Assembly (NCBI GenBank): GCA_900074885.1 | Contig: FJUW01000027.1 | Coordinates: forward strand, 416,535-480,534 | From: Rhynchosporium graminicola | Lineage: Eukaryota; Ascomycota; Leotiomycetes; Helotiales; Ploettnerulaceae | Reading direction: 5' to 3' | Length of the DNA: 64,000 bases | In this document: positions 1-11,071 of the stretch, piece after piece | Layout: each line of letters opens with the position of its first letter | Numbering within the stretch: position 1 is the stretch's first letter | Translations under genes and position numbers: made by a program | The notes under the pieces: generated by a model | The model's database searches: none | What the model was told of the DNA's origin: nothing | What the model saw: only the letters and a program-made list of their open reading frames with translations

Positions 1-1200
1 ACTAGAGCTTCATATCTAAGATATTAAAGAGCTTACCTCCGTACTTATTATCGTTATTATAGTAGTATTTCATCAGGTCGATCAATAGGCGTCTACTAAG
101 GTCGGTATTAGCGCTATTATTACCCTCCGGGAGTAGAAAGTAAGAGTATAGTCAGTATAATAGTTTATTCAATAGATCTGGAGGTAGAGGAGGTAGAAAA
201 GGTAGAAAACTGCCTATAGGAAGTTATAGGGGGTCTTTTAGTAGTAGTAGTATACGAATTTAGAGGTATTCTAGTTGTAATTTACTAATTTCTAGTCGTT
301 CCTTTTTATACTCTTTATTCTATAGTTCTATAGTAGTTTCAGTTAAGTAGTCGTATATTCTCTGAGCTAGAGAGATATTTCCACGATTTAGATTAACCCG
401 AACGCGTCTAAGTATTAGTATCTCCCTTAACGCCTTTAATAAGTTTCTATTTATAGTTTTAAAGGTATCTATAGTCTAACTATTAAAATCCTAGCGGAAT
501 TGATCCTATAGCGCCTTTTCTAAGTATTTACTATACTTATCCCGATAGGTCTCGATTGCAAGGTAAATATAGTTATTTAGTACTAGTTCCTTATAGTGCT
601 CTTCGTTAGATAGATCCACGGAAAGTCCCTAGTAGTCCGGATTAAGCTTAAATTTAACGTCCTGCGGCAAGGGGATTATTTTAGTAGTAATTTACTACTA
701 GAATAAGGCTTTAGATTGTTCCGCGAGCTAGAGATAGATAAATAGATAACTGAATAGATAGATAAGAGGATAGAAGCTTAGAAACTTCTATTTGATAGAA
801 AAGATAAGTAGCTACGTTAACACGTGAGGTCTATACTAAGAGCGTAGATAACGCTAAAGAGAGAGTTTTATTTTACTATAAGTAAGGCAGAAATCGATTC
901 TTAAACTTCTGAGTATCTAGGAGTACTTATTAGTATAAACTTAGTAAGATCTTTAGCTGAAATTCAGCTAATATCTCCCTTAAATATCTCTTCTAGAAAC
1001 CTTACTATCTATAGTTAATAGTAAAGTTAACTACTGATCAGTGTTAGTATCATAGGTATCGCGATAGTTTTATAGTTTCAGGCTCCCTGAATAGTTATAT
1101 TCAGTAAGTCTCTGGAGCTACGATTTCCATAGAGAGTTAACTATATATAGTGCAACTCTCCCTTTATTAGTTAACGCAGGTAAACTCCCTTTGTTAACTG
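1..1200 (-). repeat. RIP-degraded transposon remnant
   Basis: AT-rich stretch dominated by TA, TAG and TTA words. Read on the minus strand, roughly from 660 down to 3, one frame gives protein-like sequence (for example N-L-N-R-G-N-I-S-L-A-Q-R-I-Y-D-Y-L-T-E near 390-330) broken by many TAA/TAG codons, which is what C-to-T change in CpA produces. The peptide is Lys/Glu/Leu-rich and could be a gag-like protein, but I do not recognise a family. It continues past the left edge of the window. No intact gene. Confidence 0.7.
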
Positions 1201-3948
1201 CAGAGCTCCAAACAAGAGCCCTTCTCTATATTTCGCATCCACCTTAGTACGGTATTGCCCTCCCTTGCGAGATGAAGGTGAATGCGCCAATATAATATAC
1301 CTAGGTTATGTCCGTTCTGACATGACAAGCACATCTATCTAGTACGAATATGAGCATATGTTGACTAGATCTTGATGCTGCACTTGCCAAATACTTCAAC
1401 ACAAGCCCACCCCCNNNNNNNNNNNNCCCCCCTCCCCCACCGTACACATCCCGAAAGATGGACAATAAGTCACTAACTAAACTGTAACAGTCTGTATACT
1501 TGTGTTTCTTTATCAAAACATAGATAACATCTGTTCTCAGCGAATGACTTCTAACATATCACAGGGAGATTTTCGTCTAGAGCTTGAAAATTACATGAGA
1601 TTCGAAATCGACGCATGCTTAGGGTAGCATCAGTGTAGTTTACACGCTGGGTAGATGTGTAGATTTGCTGCGACGTAAGACTGGGACGCTTGAAAAGACC
1701 TATAGACCTGCGCAAGATCGTCGGGGCTACGTACTAGATATTAATGCATGGGAAAATCATTGCGCGACCTTGCCACGAGGAACTGTCTTATGCGTAAAGG
1801 TAGTTCGAGAGCGAATTGATAGGCTCAATTGATTGGCCATCCTCTTGTTTTTATATATAATTGAAATGGAGGTATGTCAAATTTTGCATGTTACTATCGT
1901 CGGACGAGGTATAAGAATCCAGGATACATTAGATCGGTTGCTTCCCAAGAAGTATAGAATAGATATGGAACTCCGCCTTGGGCAAGGTTATGTGCAGTAA
2001 CATTCACGACATGCCAAAGCTGCTTGTGACATAATCTGGGCTTCAATCTTGGTATACATGCACTTCATTGCTGCATCGAGCTTAGACTTGGCATATCTTA
2101 TGCTTGAGCAATACGCTCGGCTTTCGATCTCCTCTTTCGTTATATAGGTAAATTCGATAAACCCGAATTAACCGAAAGTCAACAAGGAATATCACGTGAG
2201 TACACTACCGGCCAAAATTTCGTATGGGTATCTTGATAGAGCAAAAGACTTCGGAGATGGAACTGAGCACTTCAGATATTCTCGTTCTTGCCATGAGAAA
2301 AGCTCAATTTGGCAGCTGTAAGCACTTGTTCTCTAAGGTCTGACAGTCAGCCTGCACTCAGCATGCACCGTGGCTCCGCTCTCAAATCTGCATCGCTTCA
2401 CAAAATTCTCGCAACCAAGGTCTCAGTTCTGAGATCTATAGATCAGAGATATTGCTGCAACGGGCCTATAAACAAGAATGTAGATTCTTCTGACTTGATT
2501 GCCTTGGTCAGTCAGGGCTGCTAGTCGGGATGATTTCGCAAGTGATCTTGCTATCAGCTTGGCATTATTTCTGGGTCATGTGATTAAGCAATACTTGAGT
2601 GAGTTTCTCAATCACACGGAAAACATTTGTCTTCGCCTAGGGCGTCGTTGAGACTTCTACTGCAGTGGTGTCTGTGATTCTGGTTTATAGTGAAGAGTCA
2701 CTCCGAGCTTTCGAGCACAAGGAGGAAGAGGTGTAGCAGAAGCTGAGCTGTACTCGTCCATAAGTCCAGATGTGTGTGAATAATGAAACAATGGAGGTAT
2801 TGCCCTATTCATCGGCAGCCACAATGATCATTTTCAGGCTGAAAACCAGAATATTGGTGACTAGGTATTTGAGGCTTTTGCTCAAAGTACGTATCGACTA
2901 CTTTACTACATCTCGGAAAGTCCAAGAGAGACAAACGAAAATTTGTGTAAGGGTAAACTGTCCACGCCAATTGCTACCACTTCGTGGAGATCCAATGATG
3001 GTTCCAATGTACTTCATCCGTCTCATTCCCATCTATAGACCTCGCGCTAGACACTTAACTAGCTCCATTTGGGTCTACCATTTCCACGACAACAACTCTC
3101 TTTAGGTAAGTATCTACCTAGATCAAATTTTCAACGGCACAATCCCAATCGGTGTGATAATTTAGGTACCGTTAATTTCCGTGCAGCTTCACAGCTTCAC
3201 GAACTCGGCTTACAGTAACGTTGTGGGAGAATGGTAATGTACGTCTATGTTGTTGTCAGGCTAATAATCAGGCCACTTGTAAATTATGTGAACTGTGTGA
3301 CTCCAGAAGGTCTGATATGTGGGACAAGAAGTCTGAGATATCTAATGCCATAATAGCAAGAAATCTCGCGTCGTATCAACTTCAATTACGGCCGAAGAAG
3401 GGGAAGAAGTTCTCGACTATATCATCAAGGTAGATCGGAACGCAAAGGCGTAAAATTGGAAGAACGCCAAAGTATTCGTCAGAATATTGTTTAATGTAGA
3501 GACTCTTCCTTGCTGCCATCCAGTCAAGAAAGCTTCATAGCAATGATTTTGTGTTTGTCTTCATTAGGAAACTTCGAAAATAAGCGTCCACTCTTTCACA
3601 TGGTATGACATGAGATCGGAGAAGAAGAATTAGCAAACCATTGGGAGCCAAGCTTGTTGTTATGAATTATATGTCACAGAATGGATAGTTGCGATTTGAG
3701 AAAGAAGGATGTTTGGTCCGGGCACAGGCACAGTCAGGGGGAGAGTGGTAAGGTCGGCACGATTTTTCTCAATGCATATATATGCTCAAACGGGGTGCGC
3801 GAACGGTCGACTAGTGGAATTCACCTTCGGTACAGTTGAAGCTCTTGATTCTCACGGCGAGCCTTCATGTGGAAGTATATCAACGACATATTTAGATTCA
3901 TTAGAAAGCAAGTACTACACACATCAACATTTTCTGACCGGGAAACTA
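1201..3948. other. intergenic, no supported gene
   Basis: Mixed-composition sequence between the left repeat and the first secreted-protein gene. Open frames here are short (under 112 codons), lack splice-linked extensions, and look like chance. It contains one assembly gap. Confidence 0.6.
1415..1426. other. 12-base assembly gap inside a C-run
   Basis: Twelve N flanked on both sides by runs of C (1411-1414 and 1427-1437 with one T). The gap sits exactly in a homopolymer, so it probably marks an unresolved poly-C/poly-G tract, not missing genes. Confidence 0.95.
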
Positions 3949-4095
3949 CTATATGGTTGGCAGTAGCTCTGGTGCGGGTTCGGTCATCGCAGGAGATAAG
4001 CACTGGCATTTGGATGTCAGCGGTTCCTGGTGCATCTTATGGTCGCCGCAACTGCAATAGATCTTGATATCTTCACAGATAAGGCCTGGTGGAGG
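3949..4095 (-). other. in-frame extension after the stop of the Cys-repeat gene
   Basis: Directly after the TAG at 4098-4096, the same minus-strand frame stays open for 48 codons to a TAG at 3951-3949. It encodes one more copy of the repeat seen upstream (I-C-E-D-I-K-I-Y-C-S-C-G-D-H-K, then C-Q-C). Either the TAG is a recent nonsense change (TGG or CAG to TAG), or it is read through. A 15-nt GT...AG segment (GTTAGCCTCCACCAG) would remove the stop in frame, but it is far too short for a normal intron. Confidence 0.6.
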
Positions 4096-5160
4096 CTAAC
4101 ATGGTTGGCAAGCACAATGCTGAAGCTCCTCGTTCCACTGCGGAGATGTCAGTGCAGGTAGGGACTGTCGAAGTGGGAGAACATCGAGTGCCATGTCTAC
4201 CCTTAATTTTTTGGGATTGCTCCAGATGGGAAGTGAGTGTTACTTACGTGTGAATGATGGTCACCACAAGGGCAAAATATTCTTAGGGATGGGCAATGAT
4301 CATCCAGCGGAGTTGGTGTAGCTGCAAGCGCAGGAGCTAAAGCTGGTCTTATGGGAAGTGAGACCTCGACGACTTCTCGCTTGACGGGACTGGAGACTGC
4401 TGCTGTTGAGGGCGGACATTCGCATTTTTTGCTATCGGGATTGAAGTGTATCCGATGATCTCCATCATTGCAGTAGATAAACAAATTTTCGCATCCAAAC
4501 GAGACTACTGGAGCACACGGAGGACACTGGCAAGCTTTCTTCTCATCGTCCCAGTGCATGTAATGGTCTCCACACTCGCAGAATATTTTAAGCTGAGTAC
4601 ATTTATCGACCGTCGGCGCTGGTCTTTGTGTGAGATCCTTTGTTGGAGATGAATTGCTGCGACGCACATTGGAAGGTATGGTGGAGGAAGGGAAGTCGAT
4701 GTTCTTCAAACATGAACATTCCTGTGTCGATGGATTCCAGTGTGGAGATGATCCTTCAAGACAAGTAGTTGCTGCGATACAGATAAATTCGGCGTCGCTT
4801 CTGGGCTTACAGCTGCATATCTTGGTCTTGTTGTCCCATGATGATCTCATGGGGATGTCGAATTCAACACATATGGTCTCTTCAAGACATTCTTTCTCTC
4901 GTTTGTCGTCGGGTACGCAACCACAGTTTCCGGTCTTGGGATCGAAGAAGGTGTGATACCCTAAATTACATCGGGTGTAGCACTGGGGCGTTTGAGTAGG
5001 TTTAGGTTTGATTTGGAGGACTTGAACCGGTTAGCATTGAGTGGGCTTCTGGATTGTTCTTGAAAGTACCAGGGGTAGGAATCGTGGCTACAGTGGCGGG
5101 CAAAGCAAATACACCATCCAAGCAGATGATCAAAAACAAGGCGGTGTAGATGAGTTTCAT
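4096..5160 (-). CDS. secreted cysteine-rich repeat protein
   Basis: Three exons: 5160-5070, 5020-4248, 4137-4096 (301 aa). The first intron (49 bp) has a CTAAC branch point; the second (110 bp) starts GTAAGT and ends CGCAG. The frame stays consistent through both joins. Residues 1-20 form a clear signal peptide (M-K-L-I-Y-T-A-L-F-L-I-I-C-L). The mature part holds about four diverged copies of a cysteine unit, roughly C-x2-L-x-I-[FY]-C-x-x-G-D-H-x2-H-[WF]-x5-C-x-C, separated by Pro/Ser/Thr-rich linkers. Role unknown; an apoplastic effector or cell-wall-associated protein is possible but not shown. I do not recognise the family. The coding frame ends at a TAG that interrupts what would be a further repeat. 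Confidence 0.72.
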
Positions 5161-5947
5161 GGTTCAAAAGTGTGTTGCTGCTTTCCGGTCTCTAATAAAA
5201 TTTTGGTGCTTCGATCAATCCTACCCACATTCTATCAGAGTACTTATATACAGATACACTCGAGGCCATCTTTCCTGTCTTACCAAGCGTTGTAATGGCA
5301 CTTGGTATCTATCGCTTCTGATCACTATAGGCTGAGGGAGTAGCACAGGAAAATACGAAATTCGCAGTCTGGGCGGGTCAGCCAATATATTAGGCAAGGT
5401 CGATCAGATGATTTGAATCGCTTAAAGACCCAAAGAATTCTCTTTTAAGTCGGACGCCAAGTAGGACCTCTTGTAGGCTGAAAACGGACAGTCTATAAAT
5501 ATCTCTATCCGGATAGGCGAGATAGTTTGACCTCTGTCAAACGTTACCGTACGATGAAGGAGTCAGAACGTGGAGTAAGTTAACCAAAGGTATTTGATTC
5601 TGGCTTTGCTGGAAACCTGTTTGTTTCTAGGAAACGGTAAGTTTTGTTTGTCTGCGCACTCAAATCGTCGTTATAATTATGGACGTTTGCCACTTTTTAT
5701 CAAGAAGAGTGACATCCCCCAGACCTTGTGTCTCAACTCGTTTAGTTCCCTTTTTTGACTGCTTGTTTGTTTGTAGATGGAAAAGCCCCTCTACATTTGT
5801 GACTGGTAATGACTGGAATAACGAGATACAGTTGTGTACGATGTCAATGTCAAGTAAAGAGGTAACGAGAGGCGTTCGTGTTCCAAGCTTCAACCCCGAC
5901 GAGTATCTTGGCGAAGGATCCATCACAAAGCATACCACAGCATCCCT
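5161..5947. other. intergenic
   Basis: Upstream region of the Cys-repeat gene and downstream region of the next small secreted gene. No supported coding sequence; overlapping short frames on both strands lack start context or splice support. Confidence 0.55.
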
Positions 5948-6445
5948 TCAGTACAGGCAGCATTGGTAATTACTTGGTCCCGGGCAGTAGCCACTACAAT
6001 GCTGAATTAGCCTCGCTCAACCATAAGTCAGGCTCAATCTGATAGGATGAAGACCTACGCGACACTGGATCGTCCTTTGCTGCTGCACCAGCTCGTTGTG
6101 TGACAAGTACCCGTGTGACTCTTACAATCAGGAATGTAACAGCACTTAACGTTGGCTGGGTCATTTGGGCAGTCGCCGGTGCTCACTACGCCAATTTGAG
6201 CGGCAGCTTTGCACCAGGACTCCTTCTGACATGTGCCTTTATCGATTCCTGACTATTGTAATCGTGTTAGGGGATTATACATAGATAGAGTTGAATAGTG
6301 AAACTTGACATACGCTTTGTTGACAGAAGCTGCCGATAGCTCGGTCCTCGAGAATGCCTGCATCAGCTTCTAGCTTGGCTTCTGGAACCGCCGCCGCCAT
6401 AGCATAGCGCACAAGACATGACACGATCAGGATCTGAAGCTTCAT
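5948..6445 (-). CDS. small secreted protein with two Cys modules
   Basis: Three exons: 6445-6314, 6252-6059, 5993-5948 (123 aa). The introns are 61 bp (GTATGT, CTAAC, TAG) and 65 bp (GTAGGT, GCTAAT, TAG). Residues 1-18 are a signal peptide (M-K-L-Q-I-L-I-V-S-C-L-V). The mature chain has 12 cysteines and two tandem modules of the pattern G-T-C-x5-W-C-x(n)-G-x-C-P-x(n)-C-C, at residues 50-82 and 92-121. The 46-nt last exon supplies the final G-Y-C-P and C-C, completing module two; without it the protein would stop after S-S-V-A. The spacing resembles a cysteine pattern common in secreted fungal proteins, but I cannot name a family. Extracellular location is inferred; the role is unknown. Confidence 0.78.
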
Positions 6446-7729
6446 TGTGATACGCTAGATCAGAGTGATATAGGATGAGAAGTCCTGTGGGCGAGAAAAC
6501 GGATGAACTAGAACTTTGGAATGTCACAGAAAAGTTCCCTTGGAGTCTGCCTCGCCTAGTTATACTTCCCAAAAAGAGGCTTGCTCGACTTCTTCGATGA
6601 GCACAATGTTCGCATCTGAGTCCTGGTGGTGGCTCACTTAGGACCATGCAAAGCATTCCATTTCTTGATATCCCCTCACGTAGTAGAGTTTTTCCGTCAA
6701 AAGTACCACGCATTATGAGGATCTCGAGTTTCAATTGTTATTCGAAAGCCATCTCCATCAAACCCGCGTCGAAGGATCCGTGTGACAAGACGCCACGAAA
6801 GAGACTCCATCCACAGAACAAAGTCTCTCTACTGCACGGGAAGCAAGTTTCGCTTGGTCGGATGGAATCCAGACTCTTTTCTCTTCAAGGCTGAAAATCT
6901 AGAGTATCTGATGTCGGCTAAGAGAGCATTCGTGCATTTCACGTTATACAAAATATTGCCAAGGGCGGGGTCGTGGGCGTTACCGAGATGCAGGAATGTG
7001 AGATCGGACACCTTTGGACCGTATGGAGTATTGAGAGGTTTGCTGGTGGATGAAGATTCGTTAGCAAACTTTTATGATTTGCTGAATGGGCCGCACCGCA
7101 GGTGGGAGATGCGAGTAAGACGGGACGATCCTTTGAATACACACCAGCATCTGTAAGTGGAGGGTTATAAGAATGAATACAAGGATCATTCTTATCGGCA
7201 ATTATTGGATGGAGCTTTCTCACTCAAGACAGCTCGGTAGAAGACCGGATATTCAGCATGCTGCTGGAACGTTCTCTGAATCATAAGTTCTTCACACGTT
7301 GGATGTTTGAAAGAGGCTAAGGGGAAGTCCAACAGGTCCAGAAACACGTTACGGCGAGAGTGGAACTGAATTTTGTTCCGTGGCCAGAGTCGGTAAGTAT
7401 GTTAAACGTGATGCTGATTGCGTGGACTGGGTTGCTGTGGAATCAGCTGAACGAGTTGCGTTTGTCTAGATCTATGATAAGGCTTGAAATCAAAGCAAGC
7501 CAAGCCAAGCCAACTGGTGAGCATGTGGCACTGGCGTGAGGGGTAGAATCAGAATCGATTCTGAAGCTGAAGCCTCGATATTTGCTCCAAGTTCTCTTCT
7601 GCTGCAGCAATTAGGGAAGCTTACTGTGACTGGGTCTACTTTGGCGTGAACGACAGAAGAGTTTCTGAGAAGCATCAAGATTTCGAATACATCAGGGTAT
7701 CCTCAAGGAAGGTCCATCACTGCACAATA
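6446..7729. other. intergenic, nothing recognised
   Basis: No gene supported. A plus-strand open frame at 6782-7156 (124 codons) has no upstream regulatory context or splice-linked neighbours that I could identify, so it is left uncalled. The 3' part may hold decayed C-terminal sequence of the adjacent transcription-factor pseudogene. Confidence 0.45.
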
Positions 7730-9290
7730 AATCAGCCATCCTCGAGAGTTCCAGACTATCTCAAACACTCTCCTTCCTCGGTATCATATCTCTCATTATT
7801 TTCGTGACTTCAAATCTGACATCCAAATCTTCCTTCCCGAACATAACCAGAACTAGCGTAGGTGAAGCCCCAGGATCGAGCGTAAACACCTCATGAAATG
7901 CTTATTTGCACACAGCTCCTCCGCGGCCTCCACCATAGTCCGACAAACATCGTCAGCGCTCTCTCCGTTCTCCTCAACCACTACTCCCGGACTCGGTACC
8001 GAGTCATCTAAAACCCATCCGAGCCTCCGCATTATTACCATAGTGAAGCAAGGCGATTGGATATACACTATCAATGCACATGTGACTTCACGACTTTGTA
8101 TTGCTCTCAATTTCACTAGCAAAAGCAAGAAGCTCCGTCGCCGACTCAGCTGCTCCCTCAAGCGCCCCGAATAACGTTCAAAAGAGACTACTCGCGGCTC
8201 TGAAATCTCACACTCGCCTCCCGTCGCCAGCTGTGTGTACGCCAAAATACATCCACTCGCATAACTCGGACAATTCGGTTCTCCCCAGTATTGAATGTGG
8301 TTATGGGTCCGTTGCGCCTCAAACACATTGGTGAACTCCGCTGGGAAAGTGGCTGAGAACCGGTGGTGAACGTGGATGATGTTGAGGGTGTTACTGCCTT
8401 ATCCTTGAAGTTTGGAGGCTTGGTCGATAAGGTCGCGCGTTATATGATTTGTAGACGAATAACCATTTCGATCACGGCTTCTTCGAAGGTGGAGGAATAA
8501 GCGAGCCGGTGGATGTGTGTGTAACCTTCGCTCTTCACGAAACGCAGGTTTTTGAATAGAGCGAGTGTAGTCCTGAGCCGTTTCGTCGCCAAAGTCCGGT
8601 TACCTTGCTGGAATTCAAAAAGGAATTTCAGAAGTCCAGCCATGAGAAACATCTTCGGATCCGGAATTCTAGTCCTGGCAAGATACTGTCGGATGTCGGA
8701 GAGAGCGGATGAATATTTCTGAAGCGCGTAGGCTTCATGGATATCATTCCGCCTTCCGTGAGGAAGTGTACGCTTCATTCGTTCAGCTCTGCCCATGGTT
8801 GCTAGCAAAAGTGCGATATGTCGCACGAACGGCGCACGAACGGCGCTTTCTGACACGCTTGCAGAAGATACCTATCCTATAGCGGCTCCTCGAAGCCACC
8901 GCATAGCTCATATATCGTCTGGTCTTGGAAATACCGAAAATACTCTAAGTCATGAGGCTGGCCTTGGGAAAAGTTGTTAGACAATATTGGTCGTGCTCCC
9001 AGTGATGGTGCAGCGACACATGTTCCTGCTGCCGATGCTGCTATCTTCAGTAACAGCTTGGGCTTTGGGATCAGCCGTGCGGCCGGGGTTTCTTTTAAGT
9101 CGTAGGCTTCGCATTTGGAATTTGATAAGTGACATTTCTAACATCCTGGTGACTGTTCATCCCACTTTACGCGACGTTGTCTGAGAACACCTATTAGCTT
9201 AGGTACTTGGTCAAAGGATTTGTCGCGGACTGACATACTTGCATGTTCGGCACCCTCCCCTGGATTATAGCAAGCCTTTTCTCCTTTTCT
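7730..9290 (-). pseudogene. Zn2Cys6 fungal transcription factor, broken
   Basis: Read from 9290 down, pieces in different frames line up with a Zn(II)2Cys6 regulator. Near 9268 is a K-A-C-Y start of the cluster. At 9180-9090 comes Q-R-R-V-K-W-D-E-Q-S-P-G-C, a TAG (9140-9138), then K-C-H-L-S-N-S-K-C. At 8960-8845 is the start of the fungal-specific domain (E-Y-F-R-Y-F-Q-D-Q-T), then V-R-H-I-A-L-L-L-A-T-M-G and F-L-F-E-F-Q-Q-G-N. Near 7890-7760 is F-T-L-D-P-G-A-S-P-T-L with I-P-R-K-E-S-V. Damage seen: a zinc-cluster Cys read as Trp (9164-9162), TAG stops at 9140-9138 and 8879-8877, an 11-bp tandem duplication shifting frame (8823-8844), frame changes near 8440 and 7890, and a TGA at 7763-7761 where Trp is usual (P-R-[RK]-E-x-x-W-D). 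The exact ends are approximate. Confidence 0.8.
8823..8844. repeat. 11-bp tandem duplication causing a frameshift
   Basis: GCACGAACGGC occurs twice back to back. With one copy the transcription-factor frame runs on across the site; with two it shifts. It reads as the inactivating event or one of several. Confidence 0.85.
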
Positions 9291-11071
9291 TGACTCTCGG
9301 TTCTGGTATCTGGGAAAGATGGGGTGTGGAAATGTGCTGTCCGGGTACGAACGGACAGATAAGTCCAAACCTGTTGTTAATGGCATGTAGCTGTCATTCC
9401 CAAGCACTTGAAGAAAACTCATCAATTCTGTCACTGGGTAAGAGGCATGAGTCAAATAAAGATTGCTCGCAAAATGAAGCTTTTTGATCCTGTTCGAATG
9501 CCGAGGTCATCGTACTGGCTGTCGCGTGTGGCGTTTTGATCACAGCCGTCTTGTCTGCCGGAGTTGCGCCTCCTTGACACAGGGAAAGAAGGCTGAAATA
9601 TTGCAAGATAGGTTCGCACTCGAATATATATCTAACTTCAAGATGTGGTAAGAATTCCTGTGACTACAATTTCTTCAATCGTAAAACTATTTGATATTTT
9701 GTGAGGCTCTAAAATAGCATTCACATCAGAAGTATAACGGAACTGCTTTATCTTCACTACTTTAGTATATGTTGGTTCGGAGGGGAACCTTGACAGTCTA
9801 ACTTTAGACGTCCCAATACCAACGGAAGAACCCGAACGACCAAGTAAACTTACAGTGTGATCTAAGTTGTTCTGATAAATCATTTCTCTGAGAAAACAAA
9901 CCTGCTCGCTTGTTTATCATCAGGCGAACGTCAGTAAGGCTTCACTCAGACTAAATTTACCTTCTGCTAACGGAAAAATAATTGCTTGGGGTACCTGCAG
10001 ATATCGTGAAGTATTCAATAAACGTATATCTCTCACAGTCATAGTACTAATCGCCTTACTAAGGAATATCTATAGATCGCGAAGTTACATTTTAGCTAGG
10101 TGCAACGAGGTGTATCGTGGTCGACCGAAACGAAAAACTTCTTTGTTAATCCGGTTTGATATGGAGATGAATTGGCAGTTTCATTCTTATGAAACCCATG
10201 ATTGAGAAATGAAGTCTAGATTTATGACTGAGTCACTCTGTTCTATACGCTGACTTCGATCCGCTTTTCCCACCTTGGGCCTCTCGGAGATGCTTCCAAA
10301 CAAGATCAGATAATTCCGCGTCTATCGAAGTCATCCCTTCCTCCACCTTTAGCTTGACAAAATACTAACGATTCACGTTGATTAGCAAAAAGGACTGTGA
10401 CATTATACTCTGGTGGCTACGATCTCATATGCACCAGCCATTAGCAGCACTGTGTCTCTCGTTGAGGATTGTTTGCACATTGATTCCTCTGAAGTGAGGC
10501 TCGCCGAGAACCATGAAATCACAATCATAACTATTGCTGCAGAAAAGTGCAAGGACTTCTCTTCTTGGACTTATTTAAAACGGGATATTCCGGTTCAATT
10601 TCTTGAAAGAGCATATATACATCCGGCTTGGAATTGTTCAGAGCAAATGAAGTGAAATGGTGCTGACCACATCACATGATCGCGAAGCTAAGCTCGAATG
10701 GCCATTAGCTGCGTTTTCGAAGCTCTAGCTTGAGCCAGCTGTGAATGACTTCTGCCTTTACCATTGTTCACTCAAGCCAGCGTCGAGGCAAGTGAAGACC
10801 ATACTGTGCGCTCGCTATTCTCAGTCTTCATCATTTCCAATTGTTCTCGCCACCTTTCCGCCAATCTGCTACAACACGACGCTTCCTGGGATCTCGAAAG
10901 CCACAAAGGAACTAACAACAACCAATATTTGGAGCGAGCACCGCGCAGCAATTCAATTCAATACAATACAATACAATACAATACAATACACGCCCTTCCC
11001 TCCTCTCTGCGCGCTCATCCCTATTTCTCGTCTATACCTAAGCATAGTAGATACTTCTGCTACGACTGACA
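9291..11071. other. intergenic, RTT103 upstream region
   Basis: No gene supported; open frames are under 115 codons and overlap on both strands. The last 300 bp are the probable promoter and 5' leader of RTT103, and contain a pentanucleotide microsatellite. Confidence 0.55.
10951..10990. repeat. (ATWCA)8 microsatellite
   Basis: Two ATTCA units followed by six ATACA units, 82 bp upstream of the RTT103 start codon, so probably in its leader or core promoter. Confidence 0.95.

Noticed and set aside
2770..3105. 111-codon plus-strand open frame
   Set aside because: Composition looks random, no motif or homologue recognised.
6782..7156. 124-codon plus-strand open frame
   Set aside because: No recognisable domain, no splice-linked neighbours and overlapped by frames on the other strand; could be chance. 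Kept out for lack of support.
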